Shown: positions 34,731-46,800 of the stretch, piece after piece | How the letters are laid out: every line of letters begins with the position of its first letter | How positions within the stretch are numbered: position 1 is the stretch's first letter | Source of the DNA: Aphrocallistes beatrix | Lineage: Eukaryota; Porifera; Hexactinellida; Sceptrulophora; Aphrocallistidae | NCBI GenBank assembly: GCA_963281255.1 | Contig: OY725499.1 | Location: forward strand, 1,806,096-1,870,095 | DNA length: 64,000 nucleotides | Direction of reading: 5' to 3' | The notes under the pieces: model-generated | Told to the model about the DNA's origin: nothing | Databases searched by the model: none | Seen by the model: the letters and a program-made list of their open reading frames with translations, nothing else | Made by a program: the position numbers and the translations under genes

Positions 34731-37020
34731 CAGTGATTCTCAAAGTGGGCCGTAGAGCCCCCCAGGGGGCGCTGAAAGGTTGTTGGGGGGTGCTATAATG
34801 TAAGGGGGCGCTGGGGAGGCGCTAATGTGTTTTGTTAGCAATACATCTACGATACTTGAACCAAAAATGTGTATTCCAGAATATTGATGGTCAATCTTTG
34901 AAACAAATTTCAACATTCACTGTGGTTGTTAGAGCTAGACAGTACAATAATCACTGTCAATGGTTTCCCATGACTAAACAATACAATGATTAGTAATTTA
35001 CACTGTCAATGGTTTCCCGTGACTAATTAATACAATAATTACACTGTTGATGGCTTACGGAATCATAACAAGTTGACCACCATGTTGTTTTTTCAAAACA
35101 AATATAAAGGTCACCGAGTGAGTAAATTATTCTCAATCACAGAAAATGAACAGTAAAAAGAAATGTAGACAATATAGTGCTGATTATATAAAATATGGAT
35201 TTGTTAAATCTCCAAGCAATGAACAACTCCCGATGTGCCTACTTTGCGAACAAGTTTTTTCTAATGAAGGAATGGATCCATCAAGAATGATCGATCATTT
35301 GAAATCGCGTCACAGTGACAAGAAAGATAAAGATGTAGAAGTTTTCATTAGCTTGAGAGACAATCGCTGTTAATGTTCAGAAAAGTGGACTCACAAAACA
35401 ATGATGGCTTGATTGCATCGTATAACATTTCGCTACTAATTGCTAAAGCTGGAAAGTCACATACAATTGGTGAACAACTTATTCTGCCCGCAATCCAGGA
35501 AGCACTTACCACTGTCATGCATACGGACGGGCGTAGTCTGATTAAGTCAACTCGATTGAGTGACGAGGCGAATACATAGTATGATGGCTAATGACATCGA
35601 GAAAACAATCTACGATATTCTTAAAACGACAGAATTTTCGCTTCAAATCGATGAATCCACAATGCCAGGTAACGAAGCACTGGTCCTAGCATATGTCCGC
35701 TTTATTCAGGAAGATAATTTGGTCGAAGAAATGTTGTTTGCTAGACCTCTTTTGACTGATTCAAAATGTGAATCCATTTTCAAAATTTTGGATAATTTCT
35801 TCCAAAAAAGAAATCCCCTTTTGTAATATTATTGCGTGTGCCACAGATGGGGCTCCTGCTATGGTCGGCCGACATCGTGGATTTATTGCATAGTTTAAAA
35901 ATGCTGTTCCTAACGTTTTCGCCGTACACTGCATCGTTCATCGAGAACATTTAGTAGCAAAACCCTTAGTCATCGCCTACACAACTCTTTGCATATCGTC
36001 ATAACAGCTGTCAATAAAATAAAGTCTTCTGCACTCAAGGACAGAATATTTCGCCAACTCTGCCATACTAACGAAATGGAATTCGAACGTCTGCTTCTAC
36101 ACACCGAAGTGAGAAGGCTTTCAAAAGAAAAATGTCTCTGCCGGTTTTACAGCTTATTTGACACCATTGTAGAAATCTTACAGGAGGACAATCTGGAGCT
36201 AATGCAGCTTGTTCTATCGACAAAATCTGATATCGCTTACATAGCTGACTTATATGAGAAGTTTGACACAATGAACCTGCAAATACAAGGCAACATGGTC
36301 ACTCTAGTCAAATGCAAAACCATTGTTAGCTCCTTTATTGGGAAGCTAAAGTTATTTAAACAAAACATTGGTCGACGGGAATATTATCAGTTTCCTCGTT
36401 TAACAGAGCTCAATCTTATAGAGGATGACTTACTAGCTTACTGCGAACATCTCGAAGTCCTTAAAGAGGATATGATTACGAGATTTACAGATTTGCTAGA
36501 ACTTAAACCACCTGATTGGATTATTGGTCCATTTAGTGTGGACATTGATGAAGTTTCACTAGAATTGCAAGAAGAATTAAGCGATATGCATAACGACTAA
36601 AAAGATGGGTTATGAACGGTTTTGGTCGGAAATGTCAACACGAAGCAAGTTCCCAAATATGTGGAAGGTGGCGAAATTGCTGACTTTGGCGTTCCCTGCA
36701 TCATATCTCGTGGAGAGGGGTTTTAGCGCCGTTACCCAACTGTTAACAAAACAGAGAAACAGGTTGGATATTCCAAAGAGTGGTGATTTACGATTGCTTT
36801 TAACAGATATGAGGCCAAACGTGAAAAAAATTATTGAAGAGCATCACACACAAGTGCACCCCCTTCGCATTGATTTATAAATTATATTCTATAAACACAC
36901 TTCTATAATTAAAATTAGTACAAAAATGACAAAATTTTGGTTAGGAGAAGGGGAGGGGGCGGTGTCGACAGTAAAATCCTGATTAGGGGGCGGTGTGCTA
37001 AATTAGTTTGAGAAACACTG
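34731..37020 (+). mobile_element. hAT element, ZBED5-like
   Basis: Ends cagtgattctcaaagtgg and ctaattagtttgagaaacactg-type right end, with a perfect 8-bp duplication CTCTAAAG (34723-34730, 37021-37028). 2290 bp. GC-rich subterminal gggggcgct motifs are repeated near both ends (34770-34820; 36950-36990). Inserted in the right part of the MULE-like element. Confidence 0.9.
35146..36880 (+). pseudogene. hAT (ZBED5/FAM200-type) transposase, frameshifted
   Basis: N-terminal BED zinc finger: CLLCEQVF then HLKSRH (C-x2-C and H-x4-H). Core: SLQIDESTMPGN gives the first Asp (35643 on). ATDGAPAMVGR gives the second (35850 on), in a segment with a stop at 35893. A helical domain follows (35989-36600). 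The C-terminal dimerisation block (36605-36880) has FPASYLVERGFSAV then KQRNRLDI, the hATC signature with its Glu. Breaks occur near 35370, 35575, 35825, 35895-35980 and 36600. The intact length would be near 570-600 residues, usual for this group. Transposition role is by family; this copy is dead. Confidence 0.85.
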
Positions 37021-37080
37021 CTCTAAAGCTTTAAGTCAAGAATTGTATTAAATACTCTCTATGGATTTATTCAATCTTAT

Positions 37081-37365
37081 ATGAGTAGTACTTACGTATT
37101 TTTCGAAGTCATTTATATTAAGCACACAGATCTAATAAAAACTAATTTTAGAAAGCACACAGACTTTAAAAATGTGTTAAGTAACATTATTGGAACTATA
37201 ACTTCAAGCAAGAAAGACAGTCATTGTATCACTTTAGCTAATAGTCTTATCTTTACACAATCACTTCTGTGTATACAGTATAGAGTTGCTGGAATACAAT
37301 TTCCTATTGTGGAAGATGCTCAAATATGGATGGATTTAAAAAATGGAATATTTCAAAAAATCGAT
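37081..37365 (+). pseudogene. unidentified reading frame at the right end of the MULE-like element
   Basis: Open frame of 95 codons beginning MSSTYVFFEVIYIKHTD and ending NGIFQKID. From about 37184 it lies in the inner part of the right terminal repeat, so its complement is also present at 26200-26375. It could be the C-terminal piece of the element's own gene. I do not recognise a domain. Confidence 0.3.
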
Positions 37366-38611
37366 TAGCAGCCCTATGTTTTTATCATTTAAAATAAGAT
37401 ATAAGGTAATAAAGAATACTTTGATGGTATTAACCCTGAAAGCTAAATATAGGAAAAGTCGCCAGAAGTCAGCATTCAAAATTTCGGATTTTTAGTGAAC
37501 TTTGATGAGGTTGTCCTGTTGCGTGGAATTCTGAGACACTAGTGTTATAGAACTATGGATTGCGTAGAATTTTGAGACTGGGTTCACTAGCTACGTATAT
37601 AATCTCAATATTATTAATTCATACCCAAGATTTCACTTGACCTGATTTTTTGCTTCCATTATGCCCCTGTTATTAATATAAAACTTGATTCAGCTCCAAA
37701 AGAACCATAAATGAGGGGTGTGGGCCGGTGATATTCTACATCATAACTAATTATGTCGATTGTATATATCCCAGTCATTCGTAATCAATACCCTTACACC
37801 TGAAATGCTGATTGAAATAATGACAATATACAGTACCCGGGCAAAAGTATTCGACCACCACGAAAACTTCCATACAAATAGTATTAAATTAGATCTATTC
37901 AAAAAAGGAACATGTACTCAAACAGTCGAAAATTCTCTGTTTTTTATTTCAAATTCGTAATCTACACATTCTAATTACTCATAATTGAGAGTCTCAACTC
38001 AATTATTTGTTCTTATGTAGAAAATTATCAACCTCTGACACTTTGTGTCACTAATCGCCGTCATATATAATGGCTGTGACTTGGGACAAGTAGCATCAAG
38101 TATCAGATGTTGATATTAATTAAATTGGAAGTTAGTAATTAAGTTGACGATCTCAATTATGAGTAATTAGAATGTGTAGTTTACGAATTTGAAATAAAAA
38201 ATAGAGTATTAATAACAGTTTGCGACATACAGTTTGTCCCATAATTTTGTGACAAAATCGTTTTTGTTATTGAACCTCTAAAATCTACGAATACTTTCCA
38301 ATAGTATCATTTTTTAGTTTTATTTGATCATATCATAGCCTACTTCAATAAGGCCTTTTCACTGAACAATTTTCCATGGTACCAGGGATAAGATAAAGTG
38401 GATTTTCTTACGCACCCATAATATGAATAAATAATTTTTGTTCCAAATCTAATTCATCATTTGTTTGATGTGCATAACTATATGAAACTAGTCTACGTTC
38501 CAATAAATTATATATCAATGTTATGACCATTTTCTTTCTCTGCTATATGGTTCCTTTTAACTTTTACGTTGTATTTGTTCTTGAATGTTAGCTCTCAACT
38601 GTTTCTATACA

Positions 38612-39960
38612 TATAAGGATGCGCCACGCAGCAAAGGGGCAATGGGGAAGCGGGATAGACCTACAAGGAAGTATCCGGCAAGCCAATTCCCTAAGAAGGG
38701 TCGGTGCTTTATTTGCGACTCGGACAGGCACTTTATGGCCCAATGCCCGGAACGGCACTGTGCGAAATGTGGCGAAAGAGGACACGAGGTCCGCTATTGC
38801 CCACATACACGAAGTCGAAGAGGGGTATTTCAGGCCACGACATAGCATGGTGTTGTACATGAGACGGCGGTTGTGGTACCGGTTAAATGGAACGGCAAAC
38901 CCATCAATGTAATGATGGACACAGGGGCGGATCCTTCGGTGGTGGACAGAGGCATCGTACAAAAGATGAATATCCCTTACAGCACAAAGTACAGTCAAGT
39001 GTATGGGCTAGGGCAGACAGCGCTTGCGGTCTGTGGTACGGCCTGCGTGGCGATAGATGTGGGGGATGGTCGACCACTAGAACACGAAATCGAAGTACTC
39101 CATACTAACAATAGGGTGGTTATATTGGGGCGAAGGTTCCTCGCGCGCTTCAAGAATACTACTTTCGATTGGGAAAACATGAGAGTTAGGCTAGGTGGTT
39201 GTTGGAAAACCTCTTTAGCTGCGGCACGCGGGGGATACACGGCGACTAGAGCAGAAATTATGCAGACTGAGATGGGAAAGGAGGGAGATAGCTTGGAGGC
39301 CAGGTTCGATATAAACCCGAAACTATCACCGCGAGAAGAGACGGCCATATGCAAGGTGCTGTCGAGATGGAAAGACGTTTTCGCGGAGAACCTGAAGAGC
39401 CCGCGGGAAATTGGAACCGCGGAACACGTTATCACTCTTCTGGATGAGCGGCCGACCAGAAGCCGGCCGTTGCGTGTTTCTCCGGAAATTGAGGCGGAGG
39501 TATCCAAGCAGATAGATGAAATGCTCGAGAATGGGATCATACGTCCCTCTTCTTCCTCTTGGGCGAGTCGAGTGATCTTAGTGAAGAAAAAGAACGGGAC
39601 CCATCGATTTGCCGTAGATTACCGGGATCTCAACGATGTGACGAAGCGAGATGCCTATCCGATGCCGGATCCCCGAGATGTTTTCGATCGTATGGGAGGG
39701 GCAACTATATTCTCTACACTGGATGGGGCATCCGCATACTGGAGCGTGCCTGTGAAGGAAAAGCATATGGAGTTCACTGCGTTTGTTTCAACGCACGGCC
39801 AGTTTGAATTCAACCGCATGCCTTTTGGATTGTCAAACTCACAGACTACCTATCAGCAAGATGTACACGCATTTGTTGATGACACATGTGTCCACTCGCC
39901 CAGTTTCGATACGCACCTGGAGCATTTGGATGAGGCTCAGTTGGCTATTCTAAAAATTGA
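38612..39960 (+). pseudogene. Ty3/Gypsy gag-pol fragment
   Basis: Remnant of an LTR retrotransposon. Two CCHC zinc knuckles of the nucleocapsid (CFICDSDRHFMAQC and CAKCGERGHEVRYC), then one in-frame TAG at 38843, then in the same frame an aspartic protease (MMDTGADPSVVD) and the front of reverse transcriptase (RFAVDYRDLND, FNRMPFGLSN). FVDDTCVHS follows the TTYQQ motif almost at once: the usual residues between them, around 25-30, are deleted in frame. Coding stops at 39966; RNase H, integrase and both LTRs are missing. The segment is clearly richer in G and C than everything around it, with sharp edges. Described only as a fossil; it cannot transpose. Confidence 0.85.
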
Positions 39961-40529
39961 AAATTGAGGATGAAGAATGTGAGGATTGGGCTTTTGAGTG
40001 TACTGATTGCTGTATTGACGGAGATATGCTACGTTGTATTTTAATGCCTTCAAATAACTGTTTACTCAACAACAAGGCCAAGAATATTACTTCTACCACC
40101 TCTTGTCCCAAAGATACTCAAAGGAAGATACTTAAACTTACCTCTAATTAATATATGTATATATATATACACTTATATATTTATGTAGTATTCCTTGTCC
40201 GTCAACTAAATTATGCCAGCAGTCAGTAACATCATTATTGTGGGGTAGAGGATGTATAATTACACGATATTAAATATATCAAAATGATATTGTGTTAAAT
40301 TTCATTGTATTAAACTCGACTTTATCTTATCCCTGGTCTAAAGTAGCGAAATGGCCTGTATGTAGTAGGCTATGATCATATATAGTTTATAGACCCAAAA
40401 CGAGCATATTTCTTCTGACATTATATAGTATTTCGATTTATGCTTACTAATTGGAACTATGACGTCATCTGAATTTATTATTTTTCTAAATGATAGAATT
40501 TGTACTCTATTCCACCTCAAATTTTCTAA
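39961..40529. other. sequence between Ty3 fragment and Tc1 gene
   Basis: Holds a short frame (39957-40151), AT microsatellite near 40154-40185, and the inverted copy of the left Tc1 arm at 40318-40380. Confidence 0.4.
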
Positions 40530-41513
40530 ATGGCACAGCACTCCAAGAGACATCAAATACAAACCTTATTGGAAGCAGAAAAGTGTTCGATAGCAGAAAT
40601 CGCCAATCAGGTGGGCGTTGCGCGCTATACTGTCTATCGTTTAAAAAACCGCATCGAACAAAATGAGCCTCTTGTTCACAAGAAGGGGGGTGGTAGACCG
40701 GCGAACAAATGTGATAAGATCAAATACAGCTGCGCAAAATACATCCAGCATGATGCTCAAAAACCAGTGAGAGAGATCGCATCAGAAATTCATAGTAAAA
40801 GTGGGATTAGTGTGTCTAAAAGTACCGTCCACAGGTGTCTGAAAGGGATGGGGTATTCGAAACCTTATTTAACAAAGGTACCCATGTTAAGCGAGAAAAA
40901 CCGCTTGAATCGGATTGAATGGGCGAAGAGAAACAAAGGGAGGAGATGGTTTCGTGCTGTATTTAGTGACGAAGCATCATTTTGGCTCAGAAGTGGTCGA
41001 GTTCGCATGTGGACAAAAGGAAGCCAGAAAAAGGTCCTCCTCACGGTAAAGCACTCTCCAAAGATCCACATCTGGGCTGCGTTTTCAGCTATGGGTACAT
41101 TCCCATTGTGCATTTTTACTCAGAATCTGGATGCTAAATTTTTCGTACACATTCTAAAATGGCACTCGATCGATCAAGCAAGAGCTTTTCATGGAGACAG
41201 TTGGATTTTGATCCAAGATAACGACCCAAAACACACATCACGATTGGCGAAGTCCTGGATGGAAGAAAACATACCAAAAAATCGGTTCGATTGGCCCAGC
41301 CAGAGCCCTGATTTGAACCCCATAGAAAACATATTCGGTTGGATGAAGCACAAGCTTCAACGGATTGAAATCTCTTCCATTAACGATCTGAAGGCACATC
41401 TGGAAGAGCTCTGGGAATCTATTACCCCAGAATTTTTAGAGCCATACTATAGATCAATGAAGCGAAGATGCGAGATCGTGATAGAAAATGAGGGCTATTC
41501 TATCAAATATTGA
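40530..41513 (+). CDS. Tc1-like transposase, intact frame
   Basis: 327 codons without a break, the normal length for Tc1 transposases, which cut the element out and insert it at TA. Residues about 1-55 form the first helix-turn-helix (IAEIANQVGVARYTVYRLK). Next is the linker GGGRPANK, then a second helix-turn-helix (VSKSTVHRCLKGMGY). The DDE core shows FSDEASFWL (first Asp, about residue 149), ILIQDNDPKHTSR (second Asp, about 235) and SPDLNPIENIFGWMK (Glu, about 270), the DD34E spacing of Tc1. Start chosen at the first Met before the helix-turn-helix; no competing upstream Met. The only intact transposase in the window; whether its own ends are functional is unclear. Confidence 0.9.
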   Translation: MAQHSKRHQIQTLLEAEKCSIAEIANQVGVARYTVYRLKNRIEQNEPLVHKKGGGRPANKCDKIKYSCAKYIQHDAQKPVREIASEIHSKSGISVSKSTVHRCLKGMGYSKPYLTKVPMLSEKNRLNRIEWAKRNKGRRWFRAVFSDEASFWLRSGRVRMWTKGSQKKVLLTVKHSPKIHIWAAFSAMGTFPLCIFTQNLDAKFFVHILKWHSIDQARAFHGDSWILIQDNDPKHTSRLAKSWMEENIPKNRFDWPSQSPDLNPIENIFGWMKHKLQRIEISSINDLKAHLEELWESITPEFLEPYYRSMKRRCEIVIENEGYSIKY

Positions 41514-41544
41514 TCACATATGTTTAATATATCTTTCCACCAAA

Positions 41545-42290
41545 TATGATAACTCATAGCATTCTATATACTAAGGCAATGGCACTCACCAAAAAATTGG
41601 TACCATGGATTAGTTAAATACTTCAATCCTAAAACCGCTAATTAAATAACTGTTATTATCAACTATATAATTATCTCATATTGTGAGTTCATGGTTGTTT
41701 AAATATTCATTTTGAAAATATTATGTAACCACAATATTTATATTTACTTCACATACAACACTAGTGTATTGCAATAATGTATTATTTTGCTGCATATTAT
41801 TTCTATTACTCATTTATAATACCTCACTTGACAACACTAATTGCATAAATCATTATTTGGACGAGATGTCGTCTCGCGCCTGACTCGACTTCCAATTACA
41901 GAGGAGTGGAACACTTCATGAAGTTTTTCAATTTCCCAAAGATGGTGCTCTTCGTGAAAATGGTATCGAGCCATTCCAAGACGTGTGAATACTACCAGAA
42001 CAACAAGATCCCGGGTGAGTGTTTTCTTAAGTAATGTAGTTAATTATTCTAGAATCATGCATATACATACTCAAGTTGGGTAGAAACAATTGACTGAATT
42101 TAAAAGACTAAGAAAAAGTGTTGCCTTCCCCAAATTTAGTAAATGCAATCCTCGTTACTACAAAAACGTGGGCATAAGTACCTTTTTTAAAATTCGGATA
42201 AGTGCAATTTATCTAAACGTGCTCCAAATTAATATCAGAATTATCTAAACGTGCTCCAAATTAACATCGGGACATTTCGCCTTTCCAACC
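41545..42290. other. right flank of Tc1 gene, possible exon near 41919-42014
   Basis: 41545-41640 is the inverted copy of 43490-43590. About 41919-42014 encodes MKFFNFPKMVLFVKMVSSH and continues to KIPG, followed by a good donor (GGGTGAGTG), so it could be an exon of an unknown gene or captured host DNA. No partner exon was found. 42125-42290 has repeated atctaaacgtgctccaaatt phrases that look like the start of a pogo-type MITE cut by the gap. Confidence 0.3.
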
Positions 42291-42293
42291 TGA

Positions 42294-42493
42294 NNNNNNN
42301 NNNNNNNNNNNNNNNNNNNNNNNNNNNNNNNNNNNNNNNNNNNNNNNNNNNNNNNNNNNNNNNNNNNNNNNNNNNNNNNNNNNNNNNNNNNNNNNNNNNN
42401 NNNNNNNNNNNNNNNNNNNNNNNNNNNNNNNNNNNNNNNNNNNNNNNNNNNNNNNNNNNNNNNNNNNNNNNNNNNNNNNNNNNNNNNNNNNNN
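42294..42493. other. assembly gap (200 N)
   Basis: Run of 200 N. The flanks cgcctttccaacctg and caggttggaatggcg are near complements, so the gap probably hides the loop or array of a foldback MITE. A length of exactly 200 suggests a placeholder size. Confidence 0.9.
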
Positions 42494-42700
42494 CAAGCCT
42501 GCTGGTTGTCAGGTTGGAATGGCGAAATGTAATTTTGGCCCTTAAGATTTCCATTAGTCAACTGCCGGACTGTTAGCTTATATCATGGATAAGAACAGCA
42601 TAGACCAGAACTAAACTGTTGAGTTCTTGAAATTCGTTAATGATGTTTAGAAAATGTTCAATGTGAATTGGGTAGGGAAGAATAGTCGTTTAACGACGAT

Positions 42701-42846
42701 CATAGGCGTAAGGATTTTGTTTTTTTCACGGTTAGCTGGGGTGGCGAGATTTGTAAACATATCAAACTAATGTGACATGCCACCCCAAGTCAACATTTAG
42801 GTTTGGGTGGCACGCTACCCCTGCCACTCCTGGAGTTACGCCTATG
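42701..42846. repeat. hAT-type MITE
   Basis: 146 bp, ends cataggcgtaa and ttacgcctatg, flanked by ACGACGAT (42693-42700) and ACAACGAT (42847-42854), an 8-bp duplication with one change. Inner gggtggc and gccaccc stretches add to the fold. Confidence 0.7.
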
Positions 42847-43194
42847 ACAACGATGTATCTGCATCCTCAGCAGAAATTTAAGAGATTTATTCTGGCCCTT
42901 CCCGTACACGTACTAATATTATTCATTTGGCATGTGATACTATGGAACTAGAACCTTGTACACTTCTAATAAAGTTAAGACCTCTATATAATGCACTAGT
43001 ATTGAAACAAGAGAATAGTAAACTGGCTAAATTCAAGAACTAATTTAATATATTCTTTGTTTATTTAGTCGACTTCACAGACTGTAGAAGTCCGGAATGT
43101 GTGACTATATCCTATTGTAAGTCTGGAGTGCGATTGTTCCTTAGTACCTTGTTGAAGTAAATCGTTCCCTTATGATGCCTCAAGTCTCAGGTCG

Positions 43195-43315
43195 GTCAAG
43201 TCAAGTCAAATCTGTCCCTCAAGCTAAGTCAAGTATGTCCTTCAAGCTAAGTCAAGTCTCTCTCAAGCTTAGTCAAGTCTCTCTCAAGCTTAGTCAAGTC
43301 TGTCCCTCAAGTCTC
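43195..43315 (+). repeat. tandem repeat of gtcaagt/ctcaagctta
   Basis: About six imperfect units of the aagctaagtcaagtc and ctctcaagcttagtcaagt types. Confidence 0.75.
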
Positions 43316-43843
43316 AATATTGTGATTAACTATTCTTTTGATATTTTGTATGTATTAAGTATTAAATAATTCGACTATGTGCATTAAAAACCAAATAATA
43401 TATCTCATTCCAATTGTTCTGATATAATAGTTAGTTTGTCAGGGTGGGTGAATGCCTAAATTGATGGAAAATTGAAATATCTACAATATTAAAATTATTG
43501 GTTTTGAAGTATTTAACCAATCCATGGTACTAATTTTTGGGTGAGTGCCATTGCCTTAGTATATAGAATGCTATGGATAACTATATCTCATTTAGATAAC
43601 CGTTTAAGACAATTTAATTACTTTTGTCTAGTGTCACAATAATTATGGGACAAACTGTATTCCTTTATAAATAGACCCACTTTAATACTATTTGTATGGA
43701 GGTTTCTGTGGTGGTCGAATACTTTTGTCCGGGTACTGTATGTGGCAGCTAATTATTGATGCGGGCAGTGGGGCTGAAACAAGTTTTCAGCGGCCTTATA
43801 AGAATGTATTTGATGTTATGTGCTTTTTGCCTTAGAATTATAA

Positions 43844-46800
43844 ATGGATCGTTTGGAGTACGTCCGAAGATTTGAATTCTTAAAACATGGAAAATATCCA
43901 GATGGATTTTCCCGTCAACAGAAGTGGAACTTCAAGAGGAAGTTGACCAGATTTTTCGTATCTGAGTCGGACATCAAGGTGAGTACGATCTAATAATTCT
44001 GGTATTTACGGTTTATTCAAAGATTTTTTAAAAGCGAATAGAAAATATTCTAAAATATAGCTGCTTGACCGGCTACTGACCTTTATATTTATTAATTTTA
44101 TTTAATAAATTAATTACCATATTAAGATATTGTCAGTTAAACGCTCAATTATTTTAATTTCTGAAAAAACTTGACCTGTTCCAAGTATAAACATTTCCGA
44201 ACGAATTTTCGTCTTGGAGTATTTTATTAAAACATATTTGTATATCGTTTTTAATTGTATTAATTAATTACAGAGAGAGATAATAGATGAACAGGAGAGA
44301 GACTTCCAGGTTCCATCCCGTGATGATATCCCGAGTATATATTGGAAAAATATCATGACCATCTTTTACATCCTGGAATGAATTCCACTGCCCAATCAAT
44401 TCAGCAGCGCTATTACTGGATGGGGATGTATACAGAGATTGTGAACTACGTGAGTTTGGCATATTATTAATGACGAGTCTTTCACTTTCATTACTAATTA
44501 ATTAATTAAACAAAATTAATCAACCATTGTATACTAGGTAAAAACTTGATGCTTGCCAGCAAAATAAAGCTTTGCCACCTCAGCCACAGAAAAAGTTACA
44601 GCCGATCCTCCTCCAGAGAGGCCGTGGAAGCACATAGGGATTGATCTCGGATGTGATCTCTCTCCAAGTCCAGATGGTTACAAACACATTCTCGTTACCG
44701 TGTGCTACTTGAGCAAGTATGTAGTGGTGCGACCTCTCAAGACCAAAACCGCCGATGAAGTAACCGAAAATCTGAAGGATATATCTCGATGTTGGTGTTC
44801 CAGATATTATCCAACACGATCAAGGCAAAGAGTTCACTAGCAATGTAAGCTATGATTTTGTAATCATATATGTAGAAGATAGGATAGGATAGTCATAATG
44901 TTTTACCCCCTTTTAGATTTTTCAGCAATTTCATCAGAAGTTAGAAGTTGACAACCGCAGTACTCGTGCCTATCACCCGATGGCAAATGGGTTGGTCGAG
45001 GCGATAATAAGATTTTAAAATCGTATGTGGTAGTATTTCATCCATTTATAAGTTAATTAATTATCATTATTTAATGATGCATTAAATTCTAGCAAGTTGA
45101 ACAGGATGACCTTTCAGACTGGGCAACATTGGTCTACTCCACTCAAGCCTGCAGTCTTATGCATGAACTCTACTTTTAAGAAGTCTCACTCATCTACTCC
45201 ATTTCAGGTTATGTGGGGACGAGAATCTAAATACGAAAATTTAGTCTCTGATATATCTAAGATCAAAATAGGTCCTGATGAAGACTATGAACTAGAAGAG
45301 GCAATTTTATCCGAGACCTTACCAGCACAGGAGGAGTGCGAAATGCTAGATACCTTTTCCCCTCCAGAAGACCACCTTGAATCAATTCACCTCCTGAATG
45401 AATCAAGGAACAATACCCAGAAACGTTGAAATGTCTTGATTATATCAGAGCAGCTAAAGCAGAAGAGGCAATATGATAAGAAAGTCAACGAAAAGAGGTA
45501 TGCTACTCTTTTATTATTTACACTAACATAGTTCATATTGATTATCATTTTTAATACGTGTGTAGGTGCAAACTTAAGTAAGGGGACAAAATCCTATTCA
45601 CCAACATGCCTAAATTAAAACAGATGCCCAACACTAAAAGTCAGGGTAAATTTTTGGGACCTTTTACAGCGTCTAGAATTACTGACAGTCATGCTATCAT
45701 TTCAAAAGAAGAATTAAATTCCAAAAGAGATAAGAAAGTACCCATCCACATCACACAACTCTATTACGAGCGTCAAGAAATTGATAGTAGACTCTCTATT
45801 ACGAAATCTACGGAAAAGAGGAAAGTTGATCTGACATCTGATAGCCGAGAGACCAAAAAAATGAAGCTTTCACAAGTATGTTCAATATTTCACTCAATGC
45901 ATCATGATATGATTTGCTTATTTGCCCTTCTTCTCTAGACCCCACACATTGAAATTTGGGTTTACAAGTGAAGCAATTCATAATCATCTCTCGAACCTCA
46001 AGGTGATTTGAATAGTTATTTGATTGTAAAGTAATCATCTCATGATTTGTTTCCATGACTTGTTTCATAAGAATGCTGACGCCATACTACTATTTTTTCA
46101 TCGAAATTCTTGTACATGTTTATTTTAACATTATCACTAGACAAAATAATTGTGCAACTGTATGTTGTGAGCTTTTCATGAGAATCATTTTTCTCAATCA
46201 CTAGATTATTCTCAAAGAAAACTTGAGGAGAGGTACTTTCATGACACCCTTACATGAAGATCTACATAGGAAACTGAATAGATTCCACCATTACGTCCCC
46301 AATATCCTCATTTTTAAGTTTCTTAAGGACTCGAACGCGGATCAGTTGATACTTTTTGATCATTTAGTAATTGCAAATTCTAAAACTTATGATTTAAAAT
46401 AACATATTGACTTTAGAAGAAAGATATCAGGGAAACTGTTCTGAGCTGGACTTCAGATTTATATCCAGAATTCGGAGATATTATGGCTGCTAAATACGCT
46501 GAGAAAGTACTTTATGGAGTTGTGAGTTATATTTAATAAATTGTGTCCAGATAAAATGCATAAAAATAGTCTAATGTATATCAAACTATTCTATGAATTC
46601 ATATTTTATAATTCGAATGACTACGTTTTAAAATTTATATTATAATATTTATACTTTAGGCTATCCAGTATTTGAGTTCCATTCTTTGGGATTCATTCCC
46701 TGACAACTCGAAATCCAGAAGCCCGGGGATTCCTAGCTCCAGTCCTAAAATCCAAGTTCTTTCAGAAGAGTGGCTAAGAGAGAAATGCGATTTATATGGA

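Larger units (their letters stand above)
38230..43657 (+). mobile_element. composite Tc1-family element with folded flanks
   Basis: Ends cagtttgtcccataattttg and inverted right end, TA at 38228-38229 and 43658-43659. It contains an intact Tc1 transposase (40530-41513). The left inner arm (38327-38397) recurs inverted at 40318-40380, and the right inner arm (43490-43590) recurs inverted at 41545-41640, so each flank folds on itself. The left loop holds the Ty3/Gypsy fragment; the right loop holds the assembly gap, a hAT-type MITE and a tandem repeat. I could not derive this arrangement from a single inversion. Confidence 0.55.
37831..43738. mobile_element. Tc1-type MITE split by another Tc1-family element
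   Basis: Left piece 37831-38229 starts cagtacccgggcaaaagtat; right piece 43658-43738 ends atacttttgtccgggtactg. TA on both sides (37829-37830, 43739-43740). Same end family as 8045, 31270 and 58880. Interrupted at a TA by 38230-43657. Confidence 0.8.
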
